Part shown: one piece after another, positions 31,355 to 45,700 of the stretch
Layout of the letters: the number at the start of each line of letters is the position of its first letter
Position numbering within the stretch: position 1 is the first letter of the stretch
NCBI GenBank assembly: GCA_947579665.1
Contig: OX388349.1
Coordinates: 25,328,459 to 25,392,458, forward strand
Direction of reading: 5' to 3'
Source of the DNA: Sympetrum striolatum
Taxonomy: Eukaryota; Arthropoda; Insecta; Odonata; Libellulidae
DNA length: 64,000 nucleotides
The notes under the pieces: generated by a model
The model's database searches: none
What the model saw: only the letters and a program-made list of their open reading frames with translations
Told to the model about the DNA's origin: nothing
Position numbers and translations under genes: made by a program

Positions 31355-34284
31355 ATAATATTTACACCAACCTTAAAAACATAACTAACTGGATATTGTG
31401 TGGAAAATCAATCTAATACTGAGCTTAGTTGATAAAATGGTTGATCTCGAATTTAACAAAACAATCACGTTAAGTAATATATTTTACAGAATAGCAGCAA
31501 ACACGAATACATTTAATTAGTGTTTTTTATATTTTTAGTTATTTTTACTGTATTTATTTAAAAATTTGCAACAATTAGTAGTATCATGTTCACTGTTGAG
31601 TGATTTTTACGCGTGTTTCTTAAACGTGATTTATCAGCGTTTCTTTGGAGATAATTATTGAAATCTTTCCACATTTGCAGGACTCTCAAGTACCAATTCC
31701 ACAATTATGTCTTTATGGACGGAATCTAACTTGTCATTTAAAATCAAATTGTATGCGCGTAGTAGACCAACGGACTTTTTTCCGAAAAATATTCAGGTGA
31801 AGTAGAAATTTTCAGATTCAAACCAAGAGTTATGTCACTGAAATTTAATTAGGTAAAGGGAACCTCTCTTCTTTATTCCTTAACGTCAAGAGTTGCGCGA
31901 CGTTCAGCGATGCAGCTGTGCTTACCGAAGTGTTCAGCGTACGTTCTCTGTAGACGTTATCGCTCCTCTGGCAAAAGCCACGAGAGTCTTCCGCACACAC
32001 CTTTTAATCCTACCAGAATTTCCCTTCTTTGGCAAGTATATGGAAGTTTTCAATCATATCTTTTTCCTCCTTCGAAATAGGGTGCGGCCAACAGGGAATG
32101 TGAATGGATTAAAAGACACCGCAGCAACCGGCTTTGCAATTCCATTTCCGGAACAAGAGGCCCTTTATGCTTTTTAGAATGTTTGTTTAGCTCTCATCCA
32201 GGTCGTCGGATGCAGGCCATCCCTATAAATCTATGGAAACCGCTGAAAATGTTTTTAGGTCGGGATCTCGCTCTTTGGAAGCTAAAAATTCCTTTTCGTT
32301 TCTAAGGCTTTCGAGTTCAAATTCAATTTTGCTTTAGAAAACTTAGGGAAGTACGTCGAAGTCTTTTGAAGTGAACAAGAGAATTGAGTGGGAGCGTCAA
32401 CGCAGTTTACGAATTTATAAAATGAGAGAGCAACGTATGGAGAACCTAGCTTCAGGAAGAAAATCGAAAAATAGAACTGGGATCAGCAAATTCAAACTAA
32501 TATTACGAGAAAAATACTCAAGACGTCATCATGTACTGTTAAGTTATAATATTAAAAAGGAAGGGACTTTCTAGTCCCAATGTCGCACAATAAAGACTTT
32601 TGTATTGTAATGTATCTTTAACTGCAATGTCACAGGTATTTACAAACAAAGCAAATCAAAGTTATTTAATAATTATTTAAAAGTTCGATATGATGTTCGT
32701 AGAGATAATTCGTAATATATCGGAGTTATTGTCGTTTCCATTCCATATGGGACGTCTAAAAGCAATGCAAAACTAGAAGTTAATTTATTTTAATTTTTAT
32801 TAAGCTCATAATTACCCTGAAAACAATATAAATTACGATTAGACATGACATTATATACAGAAAATGTTTGTGTGGCTACTCATTACTTTACTATCAATTG
32901 AGGATTCTATCTCTTTTTGATCGATAACAAATCTCTTTCCGACAAATACACTTTAGGTTCATAGAAAAGAAGAACAAACTTCGTAAATCACACAATTAAA
33001 TTTATATTCCAGGAATAATTAGTGATATGGAAATATACCTTAACCTTAACATGCCGTGTAGAGTAGAAAATGCACTCAGTATTTTCCGATCTTAACATTT
33101 TCTAAAAGCAAATTTCGGCAATTCTGCGAATGTATCGTCGATAATACCTTTTAATTAAGGTCACCTGTCTTACAGCGAGAACTCTATCCGAACCGCCGTT
33201 TTTGCAAATGCAACTCCCGCGACAAGCCTTTCTTCAGACGCGAAAACAAAAGCCAGAGAAGGGTGTATTCTGAAGAGTTGAATGGTAACCCCACACTTAT
33301 CGAGCGGCTTTGTTTTATATGTATTTGAATGCCTTTCCCGCGATTCTTCCGTTGAATAGTTTTCCAAAACCTTTGAATCGCTGCTTTTTACCCACAAAGA
33401 TTTCCTCGAACGGCATCACGGCGGTTAACAGCCAAAAACATGAAACTCAGCCGGAGTACTGTTTACATTTCTGAATGCAAACGCTTCTGAAATGATGAAA
33501 GTAAGGAACGCGCGAAGTATTCACGGAGGGCTGAGAAAATTATGAAAGAATCTGGTATGTTATGATAAAAATTCATCGTTCCAACACTGTATCTATTCTT
33601 ATATTTTTCAAATCAACAGTACGGTGGTGTGGAAACTAGACTTTCTGAATGTAATTGAAAAAAAATAACTGTGGACGAATAGTATTAGATGGAATACAAA
33701 TCCTAATAAATTCCAGTGAAAGGGTACAATAAAGTAAACTCTTCAGAGCATTTAAAATATTATATTTTTGATAAACGCCGTGCTTTTCCTTTGATTCTAG
33801 AATGCAATTGACTATGTTAATTTAAAGGGGCTTATTTCTCCTCAACCATTCCAATTTTCAACTGAATATCAATTTTCGTTCCAATACTGGATTCTGAACA
33901 CATATTTCCATTCTATTGCTATAAAAACAGCAGATTGATCCATCTGTCCCTGCAAATGTGTCGATTCAATATATTTTTTTATATATTTTTGTTATAACAG
34001 AGATTTTGTTACTATACTGATTTATTTTTATATGTGTAGAATTCAAATGGGCAATGAATGGGCAATGGAATGGTTGAAGTCATTAATGAAGGAGAAATTT
34101 AGCAAATAATAATTCCGACTGATATTCATCTTTGTTGGGAATAAACTCCCTCCAAAACCATTTGAAGACAGGTCGTCAAATAATTCCATTTTCTACCATA
34201 AACCTAAACGTTTGATCTAATCTACAAATCCGATTTATAATTTGAAGTTTTGGGAGTTTTGGAGTTGAGTTCTTCATGATTACA
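31355..34284. other. no gene recognised; GC-richer patches at about 31860-32300 and 33170-33530
   Basis: The patches have short frames (up to 94 codons) without any family signature. The rest is AT-rich. Confidence 0.4.
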
Positions 34285-34432
34285 CATTCGTTAAGTTAAA
34301 TTAAGGAAATACGCCAAAGTAAAGTTAGAATAAAAATCTGCATAAAATAAAAATGCGAGAAATCGATAGACGATTGGTTACCTGTGGTATGTACTCGGTT
34401 TAGTGCAAGACATACTCCAATTGAATCCTATG
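34285..34432 (+). repeat. direct repeat, copy 1 (about 145 bp)
   Basis: It runs from ACATTCG to about CAATTGAATCCTATG and is about 80% similar to 34754-34903. Shared blocks include TTAGAATAAAAA, CTGCATAA, AAAAATGCGA and GCAAGACATACT. The two copies bracket a Helitron helicase remnant. Confidence 0.75.
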
Positions 34433-34457
34433 GCCGCGGCGCCTGCTTCCGGGCAGA

Positions 34458-34650
34458 TCACCATATGATGATGAGGATCATATTGACGGCGTGCGGAATA
34501 TTATCAAATATCCTTTCCGGTGAAACTAACACCCTGAAATTTTCTGAGGAACGTACTCTTCCTAGCGCGACATACAGCTGCCAATGTGAAAACACGTCGC
34601 TTCTCAAATCAATTCCTATCTTTCTTAGTTTTGGATTTCAGTCCTCAATG
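34458..34650 (-). pseudogene. Helitron helicase C-terminus (PIF1-like) remnant
   Basis: On the minus strand the sequence reads IGIDLRSDVFSHWQLYVALGR and then VRSSENFRVLV, ending in TGA at 34458-34460. This matches helicase motif VI and following residues at the end of Rep/Hel proteins of Helitrons. Upstream of about 34650 the similarity fades. Only the last ~60 residues remain. The flanking direct repeats suggest a rearranged or partial Helitron copy. Confidence 0.7.
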
Positions 34651-34753
34651 AATATGTAAGGTCGAAGGTTTCCGCGGCGAACGGTTGATTCCGTGGTATC
34701 TCTTTCGGGATTCCACTGCTATGAATGTAGCAGCTGCGACGACGTTTTAATGT

Positions 34754-34903
34754 GCATTCGAAAAAGTAAATTAAAGAAATAAGCCTAAGAATATTATGTT
34801 AGAATAAAAAACTGCATAAGATAAAAATGCGAAAAATAAATAGACGATTACCTGTGTAGTATTCGGTTCAGCGCAAGACATACTGCAATTGAATCCTATG
34901 TTA
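34754..34903 (+). repeat. direct repeat, copy 2
   Basis: Partner of 34285-34432, starting about 469 bp further on. Confidence 0.75.
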
Positions 34904-37900
34904 ATTAAATGGCGTCTCCCACAACAATGAGCTCCGTTTCTAATTAGATAAACAAATAGACAATAGGCAACGTAATTGTGTAAATAGCTTTAAAGAACGC
35001 AGAAAAAGAACTTTATTCTAAAGCCCATTTGGGAAAATAATATTCATACGATGGTACATGCAAAAATTGTTTTAACTAACCAAGAATTCTCCAGCGAACA
35101 CGAGGAACAACGTAATCAGAATGTCGTTCAAGGAAATCAGTGTATTTTATGTGTAGATTTTTGTTTTATTTTTATTTTGATGAAAGTTGAATTACGTAAT
35201 ATACTACGTAATAATTGTGTACTACGTATTATTAAAAAAAACATAGAAAAAGAACTTAACTTTAAATTCTTTTTCGAGAGGAAGACAGAATAATTATATG
35301 TAATTAAAATAGAAAAGAAGAAAAATAATAGGCATATGATAATATGCAAAGAACTCACACATGAAAAGCAATCCACCATATACGAAGAACAACGATATCC
35401 TAATATCGTTCAATGATACAATATTTTTCCTGAGTAGATAGTTTTTGTTCAATTAGATGACAGTTACAATTTCTTGATATTCAATGATAACATGGTCCTT
35501 CAAGAAATGCGGGCAGCAATGGGTTTGGTTTCCAGTATGAGCTTTTCGGTGACAATATATCACAATGTATATAGTACGAAAGTGAAACATACAAGGAACT
35601 TTTTTGTCTAAGTTCAGTATACGATAAATATATTTGGTTAAGTGAGCTATGTAATAAAATATATTACTAAACTATAGTGCTCGTTAAACTAATGATTTGT
35701 ATTTCTTGCAGTTATGTTATTTCTAAAGACTGTTGTTAAACCTTTTAATTTACATTAATATCCCTATTTATTAATTTATATTCTTATCTATGTACTTCAT
35801 TCTAGAATAATCTCACTACTTACATGACTTTTACGATTATATTCGTTGATAAATGGTCTCGTATTCTCTACATAAACTTATGTTATCACAGCATGCATTA
35901 ACGATTGATTCATTGACCGTGCAGATATTCACTGTCTACTTTGACGAAATTTACATTTTTCAGCATTCAGTAATAACATGTATCGAAAGAAAGATTTAAA
36001 ATAATTAAAAATGCATCAAACCTTTATCATGGCGTATGAAAATAGGATCGTAAACAAACTTGTTTTCGATTCAAACAATGGTCGTTGCCATAGATTTAAT
36101 TTTCAAAATGAGAAAAATATTACACAATAAATTGGCGTTCAAACTAAAATTTTGCGAATTTCGTGTCGGAATGTTAAAATCGGTAAAATCGGAGAATAGA
36201 AAACTTTAATCTTTTAGACGTAATATAGACCAAGTCCAACTGCTTTACGATTACTTTTTCATATTTTAATGAACGAAATAAATTTGCTCTGCATGGCCAT
36301 TTTTCGTTTTTCCCGTTTAAATACATTGAAAAATATAATCGTTTCTGGGCTCAAACCTAGGACAAAATCTGTAGATTTTCGATTTTTTCCTGACTCGACT
36401 GTCAATTATAAATCTCTCTTGAAAATTTCAGTCTTCCAGCTCGATTAGAAATGCCCAGGAATTTGTGTCAATCAGTAGGATTTGCAGCTTTATATATAGT
36501 AAAATTTGTAAATACCACAATTTACAAAAAGGGAAGATATCTATGATAATATTCAATATGAAACATTTTTTACATGAGAATTCATGTACCTAGGGGCATA
36601 AATCAAAATTATAAAGTTGTCGAATAGAGCAAATTCCTATTCTCAGGGTAAAAGAGTCGTTGCTCACTTTGTTCCAGATTCACACTTTCCGACGGACCGT
36701 TATCAGCGTGGAATCGGCGGAGTTAAGAGTGATTGATATCTCGGCAATACTCCGCCGTTCGAAATTTGCATAATTCATTCCTCAGCTTCGCCGTCGTTGG
36801 ATTTTACCTAGCAACTTTCCAAGAAGAGGTATTTGCGCGTCGCGATTGCAGCGCCAGAGATTTATCGACGGCCGAGTACTTAATCCATTATGCATCCTTC
36901 CATTTGTTTTGCTCGCTCTTTTCCTCGTGACGCCACTTACTTTTCTATATTTATTCCCTTCCACCAACGGGTAATAGTTTCCCCCTCTTGTTTCTCTCCC
37001 TTCGATTCCCAGATTTATCGCTCCCGAGAACAAATGAGATCCTTAAATTTCGGGAGCAGCTCTCGCGGCCCTCTTTCTTCTCCAAATAAAATCCCTTTTC
37101 TTGGCTTCCTCCTCTACGAGGGGGATCTTTCGCCGAATGAATCATTCGAAGTGAATTATGATGGCATACTATCACCTAGGGCATGTTTGTGGCGTAAAGG
37201 TATTATTAAAGCACTTATCCAGCCGTTATTTTTATTTCACTAATGTAGGGAGTGGAAATAACACTGTTAACACTCATTATTTTCTTCTAATTGTCCTATT
37301 AGGGTGATCAAACGAAAAGAGTCGAAATGACACTGAGGGTGTAATGGGAGTCTTTATCCAAATTAACCACTAGGTGCCAGAGCAGAACTATCCCAGAATA
37401 CGGCTGTAAATGAATTAGACAAATTCGGAAAAGGTGGCTTTTGGAGATAATAAACCTCTAATTCTCTAAACCCTCTATTAGGACCTACATTTTTTTCTTC
37501 ACGTTTAAAAAATCTATCAACCTCACCCAATCAAAGAGTTTTCCTTAGAAAACTGAAGGCCTGGCTATTTCTGAAAATGATGTACAATTTTATCTAAAGT
37601 AACTTTGTTTATTCTTTCTTTTCTCTCTTCTACATGTCCATATTTCAAGTAGTTTCTATATTTTAGTAGTACTCACTGTTTTTTATTTACATTCTAATAC
37701 TCTAAACATTTTTTACATAAAATTCCCGATAAAAAAATTAGTTCTTCTGGGATGTTTAATTATCAAAAATTGTTTGTCTATAATTCAAAGGCATAAATTT
37801 ATCCTTCAGTAAATGAAAATTTAAAAAATGTTTTTATTATTATAAATATACATAAACATAATCTTCAGAGTCTTTCAAATGAAAATCAAGGTACAGATAA

Positions 37901-38519
37901 ACGGGAAGAATTTGAATAATTACTTTTCAGATTTATCTTTTCATTTCCACATATATATAAAACCTTTTTACGGATGGAATATAGGAACTCATCCGTTTCC
38001 GCTTTAAGAGATGCCGTTTTTCTTCTTAGCAAGTTCTCATCTTCTGTATTTTTCGGCAAACTTCAGACGACCTTTATAAAATATGAGTACTGTGATCAAA
38101 GCGTTACGGGGGAGAAGCTGTCCGAATTTTTCGTACATTACAATATTTTCCCAAATATTCCTTCTATAATTATGTTGTACAATGTTTCCTGGAGTGTGGA
38201 CCGCGGTCATTTGTGGTCGTCTTATAAGGTCCCTGAGATTGGCTAAATTTCTCAAAGGATCCCAAAGATTTAGAAAACCAAAAATATCAAAAGACATATT
38301 TAGACTTTAATTTACAGTTTGTAGATTTAATTTACAAAACTAAATAATAAATAATAATAACCAGCCTATTTATTTATTCAATTCTCATGCATAGCATAAC
38401 AATGCCAATTTAAAGTGAAATATAAAAATAATCATATAGAACAGTAATAAACATAAACAGTAAAAAGTGGCATAAAATATAGAGAAAAAGAAAAAAAACA
38501 TAAAAGGTAGATTTTACAA
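34904..38519. other. no gene recognised; GC-richer island at about 36650-37250
   Basis: The island at 36650-37250 has overlapping frames on both strands (65-117 codons) and no recognisable protein. It is a candidate conserved non-coding element or promoter-proximal region. The rest is strongly AT-rich. Confidence 0.4.
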
Positions 38520-39600
38520 TTATATGGGTCTGGTGTGTGGTAAGCTCAGGTTCAAACATTTTCCTTTAGATAGGGAAAAAGGATCAATAGAAGGAGGCAT
38601 TGAGTTCATCAGAGAAGGAAGACGAAAGAAAAGGGAGCGCTTGATAAGTGAAAGTCTAGGAGTAGTATGGTGAAGTAATGATGTCAAACGGGTAGATCTG
38701 TTTGGAACACGATAATTGATAAGTGAAGTTAAGGGAGGACAGTCAGAAAGGGAGTTCAGCAGTGAGTGTAAGAGGGATGAATCATGTTTTGATCTAGTGA
38801 TAGAAAGAGATTCCAAGGATAGTAATGATAAGATAGAATTTTTAGAGGCTTGACGGAAGGAAGGAACTCTGGCTTTTACAATTCTGAGAAAGAAGTTGGT
38901 AATTCGGTCTAATGAGGAAAGATGAGTTGGAAAGGACATAGACCAGATGGGGGAGCAGTAAGATAAAGTAGGAAGGATGAACGAGGAAAAATATAAGGAA
39001 AGAGACAAAGGGTCTTTGATATCGGTGAAACGATAAAGGAGGCCTAAGAGAGACGATTCTTTATTTTTGTAATATTTTCAGAATATGTCAATTTATTGTC
39101 AGTTAGTACACCCAGATCCTTTTGTTGCATTACTCTTGGAAGAGTGACTTCGTTTAACTTATAATTATATTCAAACGGGTTTTTTTAACCCTATGGACAT
39201 AATATGGCATTTATTAATATTTAAATTTAATTTCCAGTCACCACATCACTTGGTTATTTTATTTAACGTTCTTTAAATTGTTCACAATACGCTACTTTGA
39301 CTAATCTGGTAAAGAGTTTACAATCGTCTGCATGTAATAGAATAATCTCCTCCGTAGGGGGTATTGAGACTAGATCATCAACGAAGAGGTTGAATAGATA
39401 TGGGAACTACCCTGTGGTACCCTAGAGGTGGCAGTAACCCTGTTGGATTTAGCGTCTGGAAATTTGACACTATGCGTTCGATTGGAATGCGATCTATGCA
39501 ATATAAACTAGCTTCAAAACATAGGAAATTAATGAAAAATTCTTGGTTTGGAAATGCAGTAGCATTAGCGTCTTGGATTCCAAATTGCGAGAATTCTGAC
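38520..39600 (-). pseudogene. LINE reverse transcriptase fragment (Jockey/CR1-like), decayed
   Basis: On the minus strand RT blocks appear in order in changing frames: a motif-B-like VPQGS (~39400), LFNLFVDDL, an ADDCKLF motif C (~39325), WKLNLNINKCHIM (~39220) and KDLGVLTDNKLTYS (~39115). A clean 162-codon C-terminal block follows (38520-39008) with LPTLSYCSPIWS near its start and FFRLPSLMNSMP near its end. At least four frame changes show it is old. It belongs to a different family from the LINEs at 9.5 and 17 kb. The endonuclease is missing. Confidence 0.82.
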
Positions 39601-42214
39601 AATATAGATGGAACTTTTGCTCAATAATATGGTTGCATACTTTGTTCTCTTGGCAACCAGATTTTTAGAAAAGAATACATTGCAAATTTCAGCCGAATGA
39701 AGGACATCGAGACATTTAGTTTTACTTTAAGAGGGGAAATTTTTGGAGTGAACCGCATTTTAGCAAAACTCATGAATAAACAGAAGTTTCAACGAACGAT
39801 CGCACGTGATTCATTTCTAAATTTAACTAATATACCTTCAATTTATTTGGTTTACATTATGGCTTTGAATTCTCAGTAGATAAATTTCTGTAAAATGTTT
39901 AATGATAATCACGTGAGAATTTTCCTTTTAAGAAATATAGTAAATAGATACTATATAATTAATTTAAATGAAGTTCCATTATTTTTTCATGAGAGATCAA
40001 TAGCCTTGTTATGTTCTATTTTCATTGCCTGGTGTGAACCATCAGCTGTAAACACAGAATGAGTAGCATTTTTCCCACTTAATCTATTAGAGTTGCTCGT
40101 TAGAGCAAATTATTGCTGTACATAGTTTCTTCAACATTTATCTTCATAATTTGTTGCTCCTAATCAATATTCCCGGGCTATTTATTCCTCTTCATCTAAA
40201 CATCTACTACGAAGCAGTAATGTTGGATTATAACTACCATTAAGTCATTATAATGCATTCTCCCATTCATCTACCAAAAGATGATGACGTTTATATTGCA
40301 GCGATTGTTCTCTCGACCGACATTCTTATTCTCTCTCAGCCAAAACGATCCAGAATACTCTGCAACGGCTTTATTAAAAATTAGTGAGGTTTTTGCACCG
40401 TTGGATTTCACCCGAGAACTTCTAAACGGTGCAACTAAAAATTCCTTGTTTAGTTTTAATCACAACGGCTTCCGTTTGATCTTCATGGCTTGATATTTCC
40501 CTTACGGTTGGGATATTTCATTCGAGAGTTATCTCGCCTAAGTTAGGCCCTTTTGCAGAGGTCATCGCTGCCCTAAGGTTACGTTCTAATGAGCAACCCG
40601 TTCTATCGTACCTTTTTTGTAATCTGCGAAATGAATTTCGTATACAATCGCGCTGTTCTATTGTTTTTACCCGCATCCGCTTAAATACGGAATGCACTTT
40701 GAAATTCATGGAGCCTTAAAGAGGCGATCTCATGTAGGTATAAAACGCGTGCATTTTGTGTTTTTTTTATCAACACCTTTGTTTATAACATTAATTATCA
40801 TATTAATTTGCTGCTATCGATTTACTAACGGTCGTTGATTGAGCCAATTGGCAATACGATTCTATTCTTCAAGTTATCCATCTCAATATTTAAAAAAATC
40901 TTATTAAAAAAGGTAATGATTTTGTTTGTAATCATAGAGCATACGATACCGACTTCATTTATTTCATATTATGTTGCAATATGTCCTTCTGATCAAGAGG
41001 CCCTGGCGATACTTAAAAAATGTCCCTAATAAATTTGTCCTGTTCAATAAACTCATCATAAATATCTGATGAATCAATTTATTAAGGAAATATAGTCTGT
41101 AAAAGATGTCTATACGTTTCAAAGGGGGAAATTTAAGCTGTAATCTCAAAACGTTAATGTGAAACGGAATTCCTCATTCATTCGCAAGACAAATTATTGG
41201 AAATTGTTAGCAATTATACCATTTTGATGATCGCTATCCTTAAATGTAATGATTTACAGTTTTAAGAGCTTATCCTGATAATCATAAGAGAATCACATTA
41301 TTTCCTTTAGGAAATCTCTCCTGAAAATTATAAAGGTTAACTGTAATTGGATCGTTCATCATATACCACCAGTCACAATTATCAGCTTTTTATAAAATAT
41401 TATTATTTTATTATATATTAGGAAAATTTCTGTTAACATTAAAAAAGGATAAATACTTAGTTATTGCAATCAATGAATGGGCAGCTATCACATGGGTATA
41501 CTCTCTCGAGCGAAAAAAATACTTTTCATATTTAAAATAATACGGAGCTAGAATATTCAAGATTTCTGACGCCTCATTAATTACGAGCACTTTATCGGCT
41601 AACTTTCAACGGGAATCAATCGATTAAAGAAAGAGATTGGATAAAGAGAAAATAGATTAGAGGTGCAGAAAAGAGCAATGGAAGGATCACAGGAAGGGTG
41701 AGCGACGGGGTAATGACATCGGATGCGTTAGGTGAAGGAATGAGATAAAAGGGAACTTCAGAGGAAGGACTGGAATAGAGCGAATTGCAATGAGGGTTTC
41801 CAACAGATGAAAGGGTTTCCGAATACATTCGATCTTGGCGGAAATGAACTTGGAGTGGGAGTATCGAAGGAACTGATAAGATACGCCACACTGTCATCTC
41901 GTGTTTTCTTTGCTTCGGTTCGACTTCATCATTTTAAAATTCAAGACACCAGTATATGTCGCTTCAAAAATTTCGGGATTAAATTAAAAAGTCCCTGTAA
42001 ACAAAAGAATCCACTACATTTTCGTTATCTAGAGTGATGCCGTGATGTTGTCTCTCCACTAATTTCTTTCACGAAACGTATCGATGAAATGTTTACCAAT
42101 CAAATATAATTACAACAAACTACGGCAGGACAGTCATTCATACTTTTCTGGGAACTCATCCTGAGTCCTCCAAGAATTCAAAGTTATATTCTAACGAATT
42201 AACATTTTTCATAT
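39601..42214. other. no gene recognised
   Basis: GC-richer patches at about 40270-40720 and 41580-41960 have no convincing frame. The rest is AT-rich. Confidence 0.4.
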
Positions 42215-42706
42215 GGGTCATTCCACGCCAATTCGACAAGGAAATCGGCAAAATTGACCCTTGAGGAAACAGATTTTGACCAAATTTGGCAGACCTATTT
42301 AATTTGATAACAAAATGAAAACCCCCAAGAAGTTTTGTAATTAGCGCAATTGTTTACGAAATATTGCAATGTTTAAAAATTGAAATTTTAAATTGTTATA
42401 AACTTTATTAAATTGTTTAAATTTTATAAAACCTTCCTATGATTATCTTTTCTAAGACAAGATCTTTAAATTAAGTTATGTTTTGTATTTTTAGCTTCTA
42501 TATTACCGGAGATATGGCCTCGAATGCGGCGGCACTTTTGTAAAATTTCAATTTTTAAACATTGCAATATTTCGTAAACAATTGCGTTAATTACAAAACG
42601 GCTTAGGGGTTTTCATTTTGTTATCAAATTAAAGAGGTCTGCCAAATTTGGTCAAAATCGGTCACCTCAAGGGACATCACTTTGTCGAATTGGCGTGGAA
42701 TGACCC
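42215..42706. mobile_element. 492-bp MITE with long terminal inverted repeats
   Basis: The left end GGGTCATTCCACGCCAATTC and the right end (its inverted copy, ending GGCGTGGAATGACCC) bound arms of about 170 bp that stay alignable through TTTGACCAAATTTGGCAGACC and GCAATTGTTTACGAAATATTGCAA. The AT-rich centre has no coding capacity. Possible target duplication: ATAT left, ATAC right, which is not decisive. The superfamily is unknown. Confidence 0.88.
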
Positions 42707-45700
42707 ATACATAGATTTAGTACTTGGCAAATGTATTTCAATTTAATCGTACCGTTATGCCTATTAATAATTTTTTATATTTCCATCTTGGAGACTCGAA
42801 AAATAGACTAAGAAGTGTTAGATGATATCTAATAATAGCAACTAACGTACAGAAATAATACAAGAGAAGGAAACTAGAAAATGATACATATTATATTTTA
42901 ACCTAATTTAGCTTCCGAGGGACATTCTACTAATGACGCTCAAATTATCACTTCTTCAATTTCATTCATCTTCCATCCTACAACAATCGGAAAATCTGTT
43001 TCAGTTCAAGAAAGAAACTTCTGGTCATAACAGAGTAAAGAACATTAAAGATAAATCTTTCTTAGGTTAGTAACATCTCTTGTATCAAATTTGCTAAATA
43101 AAACAATCAAAAATTGTTGCGAAAATAATTAACACCTATAATATATATGATATACCGATAAAATATGACATGTAGTCTAAGAACCGCTAATGGCCCAATA
43201 AATAGCCTATTCCATGGCATTAATTTCAACTAATGTGATAAAAAGTGATACTACATTTATTGTCAAGATAGTATCACCACAGTTTTCTCATATATTACCA
43301 ATTAAAAATTGCAGTAGTAAAACTTGGATGATAAACAAGACGAGGAAGGTGCTGGGTAATAAAAGTGGACTGTCTTTTTAATGTTCAGAGCTGGAAGAAT
43401 TAAAGCTGTGTGAGAACATAACAGGAAAAACTCAACTTTTTTCAACTGACCTTCTCAACATTTTTTGAAGAAGATAAATATTAGAATAATGTCGCTATAT
43501 TTACCTCAAACCAGCATTCAAAACAAAGTCAGTGATCTCAAAATGTTCACGTTACCCCATAAACGCAGAGAGGTTCATTTTATCCATTCCATTGGTGGTC
43601 CATTCACTTGGTACTTGACCCAATAAATAATCCACCATTCCGCTATGGCAGTTGAAATATGATTTGTTGACAATCATTCATTAATAAAGCGTTTGTACAA
43701 CAACGTTGCAATATTCTGTATGCCCTTTTAATCTGAGACATGAATATTTCAGCTGGAAATTTTCTCTCTGCACATTCAAAGCGAAGATTTAATTCCTATG
43801 ATTAATTGGCTCAACTTTTCCTCAACATCACTAAGCTGGGTTAATTAAGTAAATGTGAATCTATCATATTATCTTTTACTTCTGGTCCTAGCCATCATCC
43901 CTCTGATATGTATCAAGCTATACTTCATAATAGCCTTTGCTTCAATTAAACTGACCAAAGAATGAATTACAATTTTGTACATATATTTGAATTTTACTGC
44001 AATACTTCCTTCTTCATTTCACCTCATAAATGTGCCATTTATATGTTTTACGTTATTTCTCTTTTAGCTTTTTATGTTTTTGATTCATTTCTTTTATTCA
44101 TACTGAGAGTTTTATTTTGGCTCGATTAATGGTTTAAATATTGTTGAATCTCCTTATTTGAGTCACTTTCAAATTTTGTTCGTTCATTTTTCTTTATTTT
44201 ATTTATTGATTGAATTAACCATTTATTAGCCAATTTAATTGTTTGATATCCCAATAGTTGCTGAACCGACAACACTTGGTACCCCTAGTCTCTATCAAAA
44301 CGTTTTTACGCAATACACGAGCACAGTAATTTGCCAGTAAGTTACTAGGGTATTACGTCAATAACAAATTACTAAATGGGTAGATATTCAGCACCTAATA
44401 TGACAAATTAGTTATCGTGTATTTCCCTATGCAATATTTAACCATATATAGCCTATATTCAATTATAGGGAGGTGTGATTGCTGCGATTTAAATTATCTG
44501 GGATTTGACATTTAAAAAGTAATAATACGACGGCCATACGTCTCAAGCAATGGATTTTCCAGTGAGGACTTGTTGTGGGCATTAAATTATGTTGTCAAGC
44601 ATCCATCTCTCTTCACTCAGTATCAATAGAGTTGCCAATCATTGGTGGAATCGGAAATCAATTGTTGGCAGAATCTATGGAGTATTTTAGGTCTCATATG
44701 GAGATATTTCTTAATTCGCGACGTAAATAAATTGGCTCCATGTAATAGAAAATTCCTCTCCATGTTTGACTAATTCCTCCTTCCCCATTCCTGTCGTAGG
44801 ATTACAGCTGGATGACCATGGGTCCAAATAATAAGAGTAACTCATTCAGAAGTAGGTTATCCCCAATTGGTCATTCATCTACATTTTGATATTCGTTATC
44901 ACCCAAAAATACTTTTCCAAGCGTTAAATTCCATTAAAATACTCGATGCATAACCTTTCTCTCCTTGCCTTCATCAATCGTCATGGCTTACATACATGTG
45001 ATAAATCTTTTAGATAAATTCCGTTAAATACTTTCATGCATCCGAAAAGTAGTATTAATAATATTTCTCTTTAAATGTTCCAGCTAAAGTTGAAGCTCTT
45101 ACTGACAAACGACGTTTATATTTAGATCAATAATTTCCATGGACCAAATTTTTTAAACAATTGCGTACACTTTATTTTTAGGAGTCAACTAGTAATAAAA
45201 TGTTCTCTTATTTGAATTATCCATTCATATACCTAACCAATTCACCTAAATAATGGTATGGTTTAAATTTCGAGGCTTATCCTCATCATTAGAAGCAAAA
45301 GACGAAGATTTTATGGTTATATAGATTTTCCATTAATAACAGTGAGTTTTGATAAGTTTACAGCTAAGAATATTTATTGTTCCCAAGAATGTCAAGATTA
45401 AACAGAGATCAGATTAATTTATTCCTATTTTCCAAAGAATTTATTTAACGCGAACGGTTTTAACTGTAGCAGTTCTACTTGATTGAGTTCTTTTAAACAG
45501 TGTTTCACATTTTAGGCAAAAATACCAGGAGTCTAAATGACAGAATGGAATAATTCGATGTTAATTATCCCTCTTGGAATTACTATTATTTCATAGATGG
45601 ACTGATAAACAAATATATAATATATAATAATATAATAGCTAATTAATAAATATTTTTATATTGTTAACGGTACTGGTGAATACCTGGTGTACTGGTGTAT

